From the NCBI GenBank assembly GCA_009704515.1, contig WLDZ01000027.1, positions 1-9,582 on the forward strand: a DNA stretch of 9,582 nucleotides, in the 5' to 3' direction. Below the pieces are notes generated by a model. It saw only the letters and a program-made list of their open reading frames with translations. It had not been told where the DNA came from and searched no databases. The stretch's first letter is position 1, and each line of letters begins with the position of its first letter. Below, piece after piece: positions 1 to 6,896 of the stretch. The position numbers and the translations under genes are program-made. The DNA comes from Actinomycetota bacterium. GTDB taxonomy: Bacteria; Actinomycetota; Actinomycetes; Nanopelagicales; Nanopelagicaceae.

Positions 1-246
1 AATCAATATGATGCTGCTGGAAGTGACTCCGCTAGGCACCGTCCAGGTATTGGTTCCTGATTTGAACACGAGATAGCAGAAGCCACCTGAAGAGGTCATC
101 GATGCCGTGGCACCATTTTGCACATCTGTGGTGCATGTCGAACTTCCAACAGAAGCTGCATGAGAACTAGTTTGTGGAGTTAAAAAAAGACAGAGAAGTG
201 CAAACGTAGAGAGAAGTCGTAAGACTTTAGAGTTGGGTAAGTTCAC
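1..246 (-). CDS. Secreted protein with signal peptide, N-terminal part only
   Basis: An open frame of 82 codons runs from a GTG at 246-244 to the window edge without a stop; the rest of the gene lies outside. The N-terminus is a textbook Sec signal peptide: a start with two basic residues (MNLPNSKVLR), a hydrophobic core (LLSTFALLCLFL, residues 11-22) and a polar end (TPQTSSHAA) with a likely signal peptidase I site after residue 30 or 31. The mature part is rich in Ser, Thr and Gly, has Cys at 38 and 57, and ends in WTVPSGVTSSSIILI. That resembles the opening of bacterial surface proteins in which a 'FTVPAGVTSV' strand precedes a glycine-rich domain (resemblance from memory). The start overlaps the last 20 bases of ribF in another frame. 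A possible AAGGA lies about 14 bases upstream of the GTG, farther than ideal, so the exact start is uncertain. GTG is the only usual start codon after the upstream in-frame stop that would give the signal peptide. Function unknown. Confidence 0.72.
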   Translation of the reverse strand, partial: MNLPNSKVLRLLSTFALLCLFLTPQTSSHAASVGSSTCTTDVQNGATASMTSSGGFCYLVFKSGTNTWTVPSGVTSSSIILI

Positions 247-1135
247 GAGCTCGGTCGCAATCCTTTTTCATCTGAACCAATAATGCATCGAGTGAATCAA
301 ACTTTAGAGTAGGGCGCAAGAACCAACCGAACTCAATCGAAGCCTCTTTGTCGTATAAATCTAAACCTTCTTGATCGAGAGCATATGCCTCTACTTGACG
401 ACCGCGATCGCCCTCAAATGTTGGGTTAGTGCCGATAGAAATTGCTGCCGGCCAGAAATTGATTCCGACAGTGAGCCATCCTGCATAAATACCATCGGCC
501 GGAATAGTTTGGCCGCCAATCTTTCCTAAATTAGCTGTTGGATAACCAATCTCGCGTCCTCTTTTTTCACCGTGCACAACAATGCCATCAAGACGATGCG
601 GGCGAGAGAGAAGTTCGCGGGCCTCAGTTACTTTTCCTTCTAAAACTAAATTGCGAATGCGTGAGGATGAAATTACTTCAGCTCCCCCATTTAGATCTAG
701 ATTGGCGAGGTCTTGCACATCAACAGTAAAACCGTGTTGTGTTCCAGAAGCTTTGAGGGTCTCCACTGTGCCGGAAGCTTTGGCTCCATAAGTGAAGTTC
801 TTACCCACAATCACTGTGCCGGTATGTAGCTGCTTCACAAGAATATCTTCAACAAATTTCTCTGGGCTCATCGCAGCAAACTGTTCGTTGAACTTGATAA
901 CGGCAACTTGATCAGCGTTATGAATCTTGAGTAGCTCAACTCGGTCAGCCAGCGTTGTGAGCATTGGTGGAACAGAATCCGGTGCAAAAACCGTGCGTGG
1001 ATGAGGGTCAAATGTCAGAGCGACGATTGAACGCCCATCTGCAATTTCCTTTGCACGATTGAGGAGAGCCTGGTGACCTTTATGCACGCCATCAAAGACG
1101 CCGATTACGACGACCGTTGACTCACTCATGCTCAT
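227..1135 (-). CDS. ribF: Bifunctional riboflavin kinase / FMN adenylyltransferase
   Basis: Cytosolic enzyme that phosphorylates riboflavin to FMN and then adenylates FMN to FAD. The N-terminal nucleotidyltransferase half carries GVFDGVHKGH (residues 12-21, the HxGH-type ATP site), TFDPHP, VGKNFTYGAKASG (110-122) and SSRIR (157-161). The C-terminal riboflavin kinase half carries GYPTAN (197-202), GTNPTF and VEAYALD with the probable catalytic Glu near 249. The length of 302 residues is normal for the family. I start at the ATG at 1135-1133 because GGTGGGG lies six bases upstream as a good ribosome binding site. The longer reading from GTG at 1147 (four more residues) would use that same purine run as codons and has no binding site of its own. 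A further ATG at 1129-1127 is also possible. It directly follows truB, as in many bacteria. rpsO, which often comes next, is not here. Confidence 0.96.
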   Translation of the reverse strand: MSMSESTVVVIGVFDGVHKGHQALLNRAKEIADGRSIVALTFDPHPRTVFAPDSVPPMLTTLADRVELLKIHNADQVAVIKFNEQFAAMSPEKFVEDILVKQLHTGTVIVGKNFTYGAKASGTVETLKASGTQHGFTVDVQDLANLDLNGGAEVISSSRIRNLVLEGKVTEARELLSRPHRLDGIVVHGEKRGREIGYPTANLGKIGGQTIPADGIYAGWLTVGINFWPAAISIGTNPTFEGDRGRQVEAYALDQEGLDLYDKEASIEFGWFLRPTLKFDSLDALLVQMKKDCDRARELTQL

Positions 1136-1150
1136 ATCTTGCCCCACCTA
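1136..1150 (-). promoter_or_regulatory. Ribosome binding site of ribF, overlapping the truB stop
   Basis: On the minus strand the truB stop TAG runs straight into GTGGGG, then CAAGAT and ATG. The purine-rich run sits six bases before the ATG at 1135, which decides the ribF start and suggests translational coupling to truB. Its sequence is seen; its function is inferred. Confidence 0.55.
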
Positions 1151-2023
1151 GTTCGCTGCCGCAAAGACTGCGACAGGTTTCGCTTTATCAGATGAGTTTT
1201 TTAGTAGTGCGATAAGTCGATTGTCAGGTGAAAGCGCGGCAAAGATTTCATCTCCTAGATTGGGTGCAAGCGGGCGTCCAAAGGAGAGTTCATTTACTTC
1301 ATCGAGTGCAAGTTCACGTACTGCAAATGTTGCACGCGCGACATCGGCTAAATCCAAAGTGACGACATCTCCCGCCTTAAGTGACTCGACGCTGACCGAA
1401 TTTTCGAGAGTGAAACCTGCGACGCGAGTACGGCGAAGAACGTTGAGGTGTCCCCCAACTTTTAGTTCAGCGCCTAAATCACGAGCGATTGCTCTGATGT
1501 ATGTACCAGCAGAACATGTGACTGCGACATCGACTTCTGTTGTGGTTTCTTTATGGCGAATATCCAGAATATCTAATTGCGAGATTGTGACTTTGCGGGC
1601 AGGTAGTTCAAACTCTTCGCCCAATCTTGCTCGGTCGTAAGCTTTTTTGCCATCGACTTTAATGGCTGAAACATTGGTTGGGCGTTGCATGATTTCACCG
1701 ACCATAGCGGTAAGGATGCTTTTGATGTCTGCATCATTTACTTGAGATGCATCAGTGGTTGAGGTGACATCACCTTCGTGATCATCTGTAGTTGTAGATG
1801 CACCTAAAACAATGGTGGCTGTATAGCTCTTATCGCCATCGGTGATGTATTGCAGCAAGCGAGTTCCGTTATTGAATCCAAGGACAAGAACGCCAGTTGC
1901 CATCGGGTCAAGGGTGCCGGCATGGCCAACTTTGCGAGTGTTAAGTGCACGACGACCAATTGCTACAACATCATGGCTGGTCATACCTGGCGCCTTATCG
2001 ACTACCAAGAATCCATCTGACAT
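1148..2023 (-). CDS. truB: tRNA pseudouridine(55) synthase
   Basis: Converts uridine 55 in the T-loop of elongator tRNAs to pseudouridine. Family signatures appear in order: FLVVDKAPGMTSHDVV (5-20), the catalytic motif GHAGTLDPMATGVL with the nucleophilic Asp at residue 39, KSYTATIVLG with a following T-rich DDHEGDV segment, QRPTNVSAIKVDGKKAYDRAR in the middle, and CSAGTYIRAIARDLG, the conserved 'GTYIR' element of the family. The C-terminal 60-70 residues form the shorter, less conserved tail seen in actinobacterial TruB. At 291 residues it has the usual length. It begins with ATG ten bases after the rbfA stop. No strong ribosome binding site is visible in that gap, so it is probably translated by coupling. 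Confidence 0.97.
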   Translation of the reverse strand: MSDGFLVVDKAPGMTSHDVVAIGRRALNTRKVGHAGTLDPMATGVLVLGFNNGTRLLQYITDGDKSYTATIVLGASTTTDDHEGDVTSTTDASQVNDADIKSILTAMVGEIMQRPTNVSAIKVDGKKAYDRARLGEEFELPARKVTISQLDILDIRHKETTTEVDVAVTCSAGTYIRAIARDLGAELKVGGHLNVLRRTRVAGFTLENSVSVESLKAGDVVTLDLADVARATFAVRELALDEVNELSFGRPLAPNLGDEIFAALSPDNRLIALLKNSSDKAKPVAVFAAAN

Positions 2024-2033
2024 AGTTTAGAAA

Positions 2034-2465
2034 TTACTCTTCGTCGATGACTCTGGGTTGCTTGTAAGCATCTTCAACGACTGGCTTGGCGCCTTCGCGA
2101 GCTTTTGCTACCTGTGCATCGAGTTCATGAACTTTATTGAGCAAGGTATCCATCGCGCGGGCAGACTCAGGCAGACCATCGAGAATGAATTCAAGTGATG
2201 GCGTGATGCGAGTTCCAAGATCTTTGCCTACTGCTGAGCGGATAACGCCTTTTGCAGATTCAAGAGCCGCAGCAGTTGCAGAACGCTCCTCATCTTCACC
2301 GAATACGGTGTAGAAGATTGAGGCGTGCTGGAGATCTCCAGTCACGCGCGCATCAGTAATAGTGATGAAACCGAGACGAGGATCTTTAATCTTCGACTCA
2401 AGTAACTGCGCCACTACTACTTTGATGCGGTCTGCAACTTTATCGCTGCGGTGATTCTTACCCAT
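2034..2465 (-). CDS. rbfA: 30S ribosome-binding factor A
   Basis: Small KH-fold protein that binds the 30S subunit and assists late 16S rRNA maturation around helix 1. The N-terminus MGKNHRSDKVADRIKVVVAQ and the block KIKDPRLGFITITDARVTGDL (about residues 26-46) match the family core, followed by ASIFYTVFG and the LGTRITPSLEFILD strand-helix. The tail from about residue 110 is charged and probably flexible (KAREGAKPVVEDAYKQPRVIDEE in part). The length of 143 residues is slightly above the minimal family size because of this tail. The ATG lies six bases after the infB stop without a clear ribosome binding site, so coupling to infB is likely. A DHH phosphoesterase gene (nrnA), frequent between rbfA and truB in actinobacteria, is absent. 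Confidence 0.95.
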   Translation of the reverse strand: MGKNHRSDKVADRIKVVVAQLLESKIKDPRLGFITITDARVTGDLQHASIFYTVFGEDEERSATAAALESAKGVIRSAVGKDLGTRITPSLEFILDGLPESARAMDTLLNKVHELDAQVAKAREGAKPVVEDAYKQPRVIDEE

Positions 2466-2471
2466 AGGTGA

Positions 2472-5180
2472 TTAGTCGCGCTTCTTCTCTTGCATCTCGA
2501 ATACCTGAATGGTGTCTCCGACCTGCAAATCAGCACCCTTACCTACGCCGATACCGCACTCAAATCCCTCACGGACTTCAGTGGCATCATCCTTAAATCG
2601 CTTGAGCGATTCGATTGTGACGCTCTCGGCGATTGTTGCTCCGGCGCGAATAACGCGCGCCTTTGCATTGCGGCGAATGATTCCATCGAGAACGATAGAT
2701 CCGGCAATGGTTCCGACCTTTGAAGACTTAAAGAGATCGCGTACTTCTGCGTTACCAAGAACAACCTCTTCGTACTCTGGCTTAAGGAGACCCTTAAGCG
2801 AGAGCTCGATTTCTTCGATTGCCTTGTAGATAACAGAGTAGAAGCGAACTTCGACGCCTTCTTGATCTGCATAGACAGCTGTCTGTGGTTCTGGCTTAAC
2901 GTTAAAGCCGATAACAACAGCAGTTGATGCTGATGCAAGAGTGATATCGCTCTTGGTGATTGCACCGACACCGCGGTGAATAACACGGAGATCAACTTCT
3001 GCTCCGACATCAAGCTGCATAAGTGCATCTTCGAGCGCTTCGACAGAACCAGATACGTCGCCCTTGAGAATAAGGTTGAGCGTAGAGATCTTGGACTGTT
3101 CCATGAAGTCTTCGAGTGAGACCTTCTTGCGCGCCTTTGCAAGCTGAGCATTGCGCTCTGCAGCCTGACGCTTTTCAGCAATCTGGCGAGCAGTACGGTC
3201 ATCTTCAGCGACCAAGAATGTATCGCCAGCATTTGGAACAGATGTGAATCCGAGAACCTGTACTGGGCGTGATGGACCAGCTTCGGTAACAGCATCGCCA
3301 TCTTCATTGAGCATGGCGCGAACGCGACCAAATGCAGAACCTGCGACGATTGCATCTCCGATTTTCAAAGTACCACGCTGTACAAGCACTGTCGCAACTG
3401 GGCCACGACCACGATCGAGGTGCGCTTCGATAGCGACTCCACGAGCATCATCATTTGCAATTGCGCGAAGATCGATTGCAGCATCTGCAGTAAGCAGGAT
3501 TGACTCGATCAATTGATCGACGCCTTCACCCTTTTTAGCTGAGACGTTTACGAAGATGGTATCTCCGCCGTACTCCTCTGCTACCAAGTTGTACTCAGTC
3601 AATTGCTGGCGGACCTTATCTGGGTTGGCGCCTTCCTTATCAATCTTGTTAACGGCAACAACGATTGGAACATCAGCGGCTTGAGCGTGGTTAAGCGCTT
3701 CAATTGTCTGAGGCATGATTCCATCATCGGCTGCTACAACAAGGACAGCGATATCTGTGACCTTGGCACCACGAGCACGCATTGCTGTAAATGCTTCGTG
3801 ACCTGGTGTATCAATAAAGGTGATTGCGCGATTAACGCCATCGTGATCATGGTGAATTTGGTATGCACCAATGTGCTGCGTAATTCCGCCTGCTTCACCC
3901 TTAATGACCTCAGTCTTACGGATCGCATCAAGTAACGATGTCTTACCGTGATCAACGTGACCCATAACGGTTACAACTGGAGGACGAGCGACCAAATCAT
4001 CAGGGTTCATATCTTCTAGCTCTTGAGCTAAGTCGATATCGAAGTCCTGCAATAGCTCGCGATCTTCATCTTCTGGAGAGACGATTTCGATTTGATACTT
4101 AAGCTGTGCACCAAGAATTTCGAATGTATCTGCATCTACTGATTGTGTTGCAGTAACCATTTCGCCTAAGTGGAATAGCGCTGATACAAGTGCTGCTGGA
4201 TCTGCGCCAATCTTCTCGGCAAAGTCTGCAAGTGATGAACCGCGACGCATACGAATCTTGGTCGTGCCATCACCGTGCGGAATAACTGCTCCACCTAATT
4301 GTGGAGCCTGCATATTGTCGAACTCTTCGCGAAGTGCTTTACGAGACTTCTGCTTACGCTTTGAAGATTTTCCTTTTCCAAATGCACCTGCTGCAGAACC
4401 GCGACCACCTGGCGCTCCACCTGGACGACCCGGTGCTCCACCTGGACGACCTGGTGCTCCACCTGGTGCTCCACCAGTTGAAGGACCTGAATTGCGATAT
4501 GGACCTGGTGCACCTGTTGAACCTGGTGCGCCACCTGGACGTGGTGTAAATCCGCCAGCACCTGCTGGACGCGGCGCATTTGGACGCGCAGCAAAACCTG
4601 GACGTGGTGCGCCCGGACGTGGTGCGCCCGGACGAGATGCACCTATTGGGCGTTGTGGTGGACGCGGAACTGCGCCACCAGTTGAAAATGGATTGTTTCC
4701 AGGACGCGGTGGACGAGGAAGTGCGCCACCTGATGAAAATGGATTGTTGCCAGGACGCGGTGCAACAGGTGCACCCGGAACTGGTGGTGTTGTAGGAGCT
4801 GCTGGTGTTGAATCTTCACGAGCGATTGCAGCTTGTGTTGCGGCTTGGACTGCAGCTGCATTTGCGGCCTCTGCTTCGCGTGATGCCTTCAACGCTGCAA
4901 GATCAACACCGAGCTCTGCTGCAAGTTCGGCAGCAAGTTCTGGGTTTACATCGACCTTCTTTGAAGCAACAGCTTTCTTTGCAGCAGCCTTCTTTACAGG
5001 CTTTTTCTCTTCAACCGGTTTTGCATCGGGAAAGAGTGCAATCAGCTTGCGAGCAACGGGTGGCTCAACTGTTGATGATGCAGATCGGACGAATTCGCCC
5101 ATCTCTTGTAATTTGGCAAGGACTTCCTTGCTTTCCATACCGAGTTGTTTTGCTAACTCATGTACGCGGACCTTTGACAC
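2472..5180 (-). CDS. infB: Translation initiation factor IF-2
   Basis: GTPase that brings fMet-tRNA to the 30S initiation complex and promotes subunit joining. Residues 1-52 are an IF2_N domain ([20 protein letters not shown]). Next come a Lys/Ala-rich stretch, an Ala-rich probable helix (about 80-120), and a Pro/Gly/Arg-rich low-complexity region (about 125-265) built of repeats. A basic patch ([13 protein letters not shown]) and a second IF2_N-like segment (about 305-370) follow. The G domain has all elements: GHVDHGKTS (407-415), GGITQHIG (431-438), DTPGHEAF (457-464), NKID (511-514) and SAKKGEG (547-553). The remaining part to residue 902 corresponds to domain II, domain III and the fMet-tRNA-binding C2 domain. 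The GTG start has AGGAG four bases upstream (5185-5189). It lies 172 bases after nusA, the longest gap in the window. Confidence 0.98.
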   Translation of the reverse strand: MSKVRVHELAKQLGMESKEVLAKLQEMGEFVRSASSTVEPPVARKLIALFPDAKPVEEKKPVKKAAAKKAVASKKVDVNPELAAELAAELGVDLAALKASREAEAANAAAVQAATQAAIAREDSTPAAPTTPPVPGAPVAPRPGNNPFSSGGALPRPPRPGNNPFSTGGAVPRPPQRPIGASRPGAPRPGAPRPGFAARPNAPRPAGAGGFTPRPGGAPGSTGAPGPYRNSGPSTGGAPGGAPGRPGGAPGRPGGAPGGRGSAAGAFGKGKSSKRKQKSRKALREEFDNMQAPQLGGAVIPHGDGTTKIRMRRGSSLADFAEKIGADPAALVSALFHLGEMVTATQSVDADTFEILGAQLKYQIEIVSPEDEDRELLQDFDIDLAQELEDMNPDDLVARPPVVTVMGHVDHGKTSLLDAIRKTEVIKGEAGGITQHIGAYQIHHDHDGVNRAITFIDTPGHEAFTAMRARGAKVTDIAVLVVAADDGIMPQTIEALNHAQAADVPIVVAVNKIDKEGANPDKVRQQLTEYNLVAEEYGGDTIFVNVSAKKGEGVDQLIESILLTADAAIDLRAIANDDARGVAIEAHLDRGRGPVATVLVQRGTLKIGDAIVAGSAFGRVRAMLNEDGDAVTEAGPSRPVQVLGFTSVPNAGDTFLVAEDDRTARQIAEKRQAAERNAQLAKARKKVSLEDFMEQSKISTLNLILKGDVSGSVEALEDALMQLDVGAEVDLRVIHRGVGAITKSDITLASASTAVVIGFNVKPEPQTAVYADQEGVEVRFYSVIYKAIEEIELSLKGLLKPEYEEVVLGNAEVRDLFKSSKVGTIAGSIVLDGIIRRNAKARVIRAGATIAESVTIESLKRFKDDATEVREGFECGIGVGKGADLQVGDTIQVFEMQEKKRD
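4411..4473 (-). repeat. 21-base tandem repeat inside infB (GAPGRPG units)
   Basis: Two nearly identical 21-base units (4411-4431 and 4432-4452) are followed by a partial third; the first two differ at two positions. They encode the heptapeptide GAPGRPG in the low-complexity region of IF2. A period of seven codons keeps the frame, so copy-number change would lengthen or shorten the linker without breaking the gene. Confidence 0.8.
4600..4644 (-). repeat. 15-base tandem repeat inside infB (GAPRP units)
   Basis: Two identical 15-base copies (4600-4614 and 4615-4629) are followed by a diverged third (4630-4644). They encode Gly-Ala-Pro-Arg-Pro type pentapeptides within the disordered part of IF2. 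The exact identity of the first two copies suggests recent duplication. Confidence 0.75.
4657..4761 (-). repeat. 51-base tandem duplication inside infB (RPGNNPFS units)
   Basis: Two copies with a 51-base (17-codon) period encode [21 protein letters not shown] peptides. Over the 40-base core (4671-4710 against 4722-4761) I count 37 identical bases. The protein copies differ only by Ser/Thr, Leu/Val and near-edge changes. The PGNNPF motif itself is common in actinobacterial IF2; the in-frame tandem doubling is visible here directly. Confidence 0.8.
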
Positions 5181-5352
5181 ATTTCTCCTGTCTTGGCCCG
5201 CATGTAAATCTTTAGGATGCGAGCCTTAGTTGTTAGACCTCATGATGTAAACGAACTCATTTTTGAGTCATATCTTTCGCATCCAATCTTCATATCTCCC
5301 CTGTGGAGATATGTTCTAATAGCCACATTCTAGCGAAATGAGCCTGGAATTC
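5181..5352 (-). promoter_or_regulatory. Structured leader between nusA and infB; no gene found
   Basis: This 172-base spacer lies between the nusA stop and the infB start. In the transcript it could form three elements: an upstream 9-bp hairpin (5291-5313), a long-range 8-bp stem pairing 5277-5284 with 5215-5222, and a 5-bp hairpin with a four-base loop inside that stem (5255-5268). The strong infB ribosome binding site AGGAG (5185-5189) lies just beyond the structure. No reading frame resembling YlxR is present; the only small frame with purines before it is 17 codons (start at 5295-5293). A -10-like TAGAAT sits at 5327-5332 without a convincing -35, so a separate infB promoter is possible but weak. 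A regulatory role is inference from the pairing. Confidence 0.45.
5291..5313 (-). other. Perfect 9-bp hairpin in the infB leader
   Basis: CATATCTCC and GGAGATATG flank a five-base loop. No run of T follows on either strand, so it does not look like an intrinsic terminator. It could be an RNase processing site, a mRNA-stabilising hairpin or a protein-binding site. The GGGGAG on its 3' arm would be hidden if it served as a ribosome binding site for the tiny frame beginning at 5295. Confidence 0.6.
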
Positions 5353-6336
5353 CTATTCGCCTGACTGCGGGGCTTCGTTATCAGGGTGAATATCAATACG
5401 CCAGCCAGTCAATCGCGCAGCAAGGCGAGCGTTCTGCCCATCTTTTCCGATAGCCAATGAGAGCTGATAATCAGGAACTGTGACCTTAGCTGAGCGCGCA
5501 TCGAAATCAACAATCTCCACCTTACTTACCTTGGCAGGAGCTAGCGCATGTGCCACATAGCGAGCTGGATCTTCATCGTAATCGACAATATCAATCTTCT
5601 CGCCGTTGAGTTCATCCATAACTGCGCGAGCACGAGCACCCATTGGACCAATCAATGAACCCTTCGGAGATACGCCAGCGCGATGAGATTTAACTGCAAT
5701 CTTGGTGCGATGACCTGCCTCACGAGCGACACCCATGATTTCAACAACACGTTCATTGATCTCTGGAACTTCGAGTGCAAATAATTGTTTTACAAGAGCA
5801 GGATGAGATCTTGAAAGCATGATCTCTGGGCCTTTCATTCCTTGCTTAACTTCAACAACAAAACATTTGATTCGAGAACCGTGTGTATAGACCTCACCTG
5901 GAACCTGCTCTTGTGGCGGGATACGTCCTTCGATGCGACCGAGATTAACATTAATCATCTTTGGATCGCGTCCTTGCTGAATAACACCAGAGACAATATC
6001 TCCAACAGATGCGCTGAACTCTCCAACTATCTCGGCATCATTTGTTGCACGCATCGCCATCTTGATCACAGAGCGCGCTGTCGAAGTTGCTACGCGGTCA
6101 AAGCCTTCGGGTGAGCCATCTTCTTCGGCAATCCGCTCCCCCATCTCGTTAAAGGTAGGAACGATGATGGAAATTTTTCCGGTTTCGCGATCAAGGCGAG
6201 CTTGCGCGTAACGATTTGGTTCGGCGCCTTCGTTATATGCGGTCAGAACACCTGCCTCGATTGCGCGGATCAGTGGTTCGATCGGCATTGCTTTCTCGGT
6301 TGCCAGTACATGCAGTGCTGTCATATCTACATGCAT
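5353..6336 (-). CDS. nusA: Transcription termination/antitermination factor NusA
   Basis: Binds RNA polymerase and nascent RNA and modulates pausing, termination and antitermination. Residues 1-105 are the polymerase-binding N-terminal domain. An S1 domain covers about 110-180 (VGDIVSGVIQQGRDPKMINV and following). KH1 holds GPMGARARAV (230-239) and GEKIDIVDYDEDPARYVAHA (245-264), the latter typical of actinobacteria. KH2 holds LAIGKDGQNARLAARLTGWR (294-313). The protein ends shortly after KH2 at 327 residues, so the C-terminal acidic repeats of the enterobacterial protein are absent, as usual in this phylum. The ATG overlaps the rimP stop by one base (TAATG), with AAGGA nine bases upstream inside rimP. 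An in-frame ATG four codons later lacks such a site. Confidence 0.97.
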   Translation of the reverse strand: MHVDMTALHVLATEKAMPIEPLIRAIEAGVLTAYNEGAEPNRYAQARLDRETGKISIIVPTFNEMGERIAEEDGSPEGFDRVATSTARSVIKMAMRATNDAEIVGEFSASVGDIVSGVIQQGRDPKMINVNLGRIEGRIPPQEQVPGEVYTHGSRIKCFVVEVKQGMKGPEIMLSRSHPALVKQLFALEVPEINERVVEIMGVAREAGHRTKIAVKSHRAGVSPKGSLIGPMGARARAVMDELNGEKIDIVDYDEDPARYVAHALAPAKVSKVEIVDFDARSAKVTVPDYQLSLAIGKDGQNARLAARLTGWRIDIHPDNEAPQSGE

Positions 6337-6809
6337 TAGTTTTCGTCCTTGCGATTGAATTCAATTTCGACCACTGCGCGCTTGATATCAACGAATGCAA
6401 TTTCGACTGACTTTGTAATTTTCTTTTCAATAACTTCAAGAGTTACAGTTGTTTCAGAATTTTCAGTGATACGCCCTGTTACAACTGAACCATCATTAAG
6501 TGTCGCCTTAACTAAGCGGGTGCGATTCTTGGCAAAGTGGCGGGGCAAAGTTAGTGGGCGGTCTGTTCCTGGAGAAGTAACTTCTAGCGTAAATGGGGTC
6601 TCGCCCATAAATACTGCCTCATCGAGAAGACTTGAGATAATTTTGGAAGCAGAAGTGACTTGATCAAGATTAAGGGCGCTCTCGCCATCGACAATACATG
6701 TGACGATGCGATGGTTACCTGGTGAGACGATATGGATATCTTCTAGAAAGAATCCTGCAGCTTCGATGCTCGGTGTTACAAGCTCTGCAATTTGGTCTTT
6801 AATTGCCAT
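6336..6809 (-). CDS. rimP: Ribosome maturation factor RimP
   Basis: Cytosolic assembly factor needed for maturation of the 30S subunit, acting early in assembly. The 157 residues contain an N-terminal alpha/beta domain (about 1-80) with the family signature FTLEVTSPGTDRPLTLPRHF (about 73-92) at its junction with the C-terminal SH3-like barrel. The barrel is rich in beta-branched residues (VVTGRITENSETTVTLEV). Position directly before nusA is the conserved arrangement, and the 3' end overlaps nusA by one base. The ATG has AGGA ten bases upstream, a slightly long but acceptable spacing. An 81-base non-coding gap precedes it, with a plausible promoter, so it is probably the first gene of the rimP-nusA-infB unit. 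Confidence 0.96.
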   Translation of the reverse strand: MAIKDQIAELVTPSIEAAGFFLEDIHIVSPGNHRIVTCIVDGESALNLDQVTSASKIISSLLDEAVFMGETPFTLEVTSPGTDRPLTLPRHFAKNRTRLVKATLNDGSVVTGRITENSETTVTLEVIEKKITKSVEIAFVDIKRAVVEIEFNRKDEN

Positions 6810-6855
6810 ATAAAGGTCGTCCTATTCGATTGTTATTAAATTTTATTACGATGAA

Positions 6856-6884
6856 ATTCTACTCTAAATATATGGAGTAGCCAA
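6856..6884 (-). promoter_or_regulatory. Candidate sigma70-type promoter for rimP-nusA-infB
   Basis: On the minus strand TTGGCT (6884-6879, four of six matches to TTGACA) and TAGAAT (6861-6856, five of six to TATAAT) are separated by 17 bases, in an AT-rich stretch 47 bases before the rimP start. The -35 lies in one arm of the adjoining hairpin. The match is seen by eye only; activity is inferred from position. Confidence 0.45.
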
Positions 6885-6896
6885 AATTGGCTACTC
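6875..6896 (-). terminator. Perfect inverted repeat over the transporter stop codon
   Basis: GAGTAGCCA and TGGCTACTC form a 9-bp perfect stem around a four-base loop (the full 22 bases are palindromic). The first arm contains the transporter stop codon TAG at 6893-6891. After the stem comes CCATATATTTA on the minus strand, AT-rich but without a proper T-run. It may be a weak intrinsic terminator for ispG-proS-transporter, or an operator or stabilising hairpin. It also overlaps the candidate rimP promoter. Confidence 0.45.

Noticed and set aside
1136..1147. GTG at 1147 as the ribF start
   Set aside because: The GTGGGG it would use as codons looks like the ribosome binding site for the ATG at 1135, and nothing resembling a binding site precedes the GTG.
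1221..1640. Plus-strand frame of 139 codons opposite truB
   Set aside because: Antisense to conserved TruB sequence, with Ser/Arg/Thr-rich composition and no ribosome binding site or family feature.
2543..3355. A 270-codon minus-strand frame inside the 3' half of infB
   Set aside because: It is out of frame with a fully recognisable IF2 C-terminal half, has a Ser/Leu/Gln/Arg-rich composition typical of frame-shifted reading, and has no recognisable motif.
4258..5229. A 323-codon open frame on the plus strand opposite the N-terminal part of infB
   Set aside because: It is the antisense shadow of the Gly/Pro/Ala/Arg-rich codons of IF2, whose reverse complements rarely give stops. Its product is a low-complexity Pro/Gly/Ala string with no family features, while the infB frame has clear domains.
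5291..5313. Hairpin considered as an intrinsic terminator of nusA
   Set aside because: There is no T-run after the stem on either strand, and infB downstream is expected to be transcribed with nusA.
6810..6890. Search for a tRNA or small gene in the gap before rimP
   Set aside because: The gap is AT-rich, too short to hold a tRNA alongside the hairpin, and shows no cloverleaf or coding frame.
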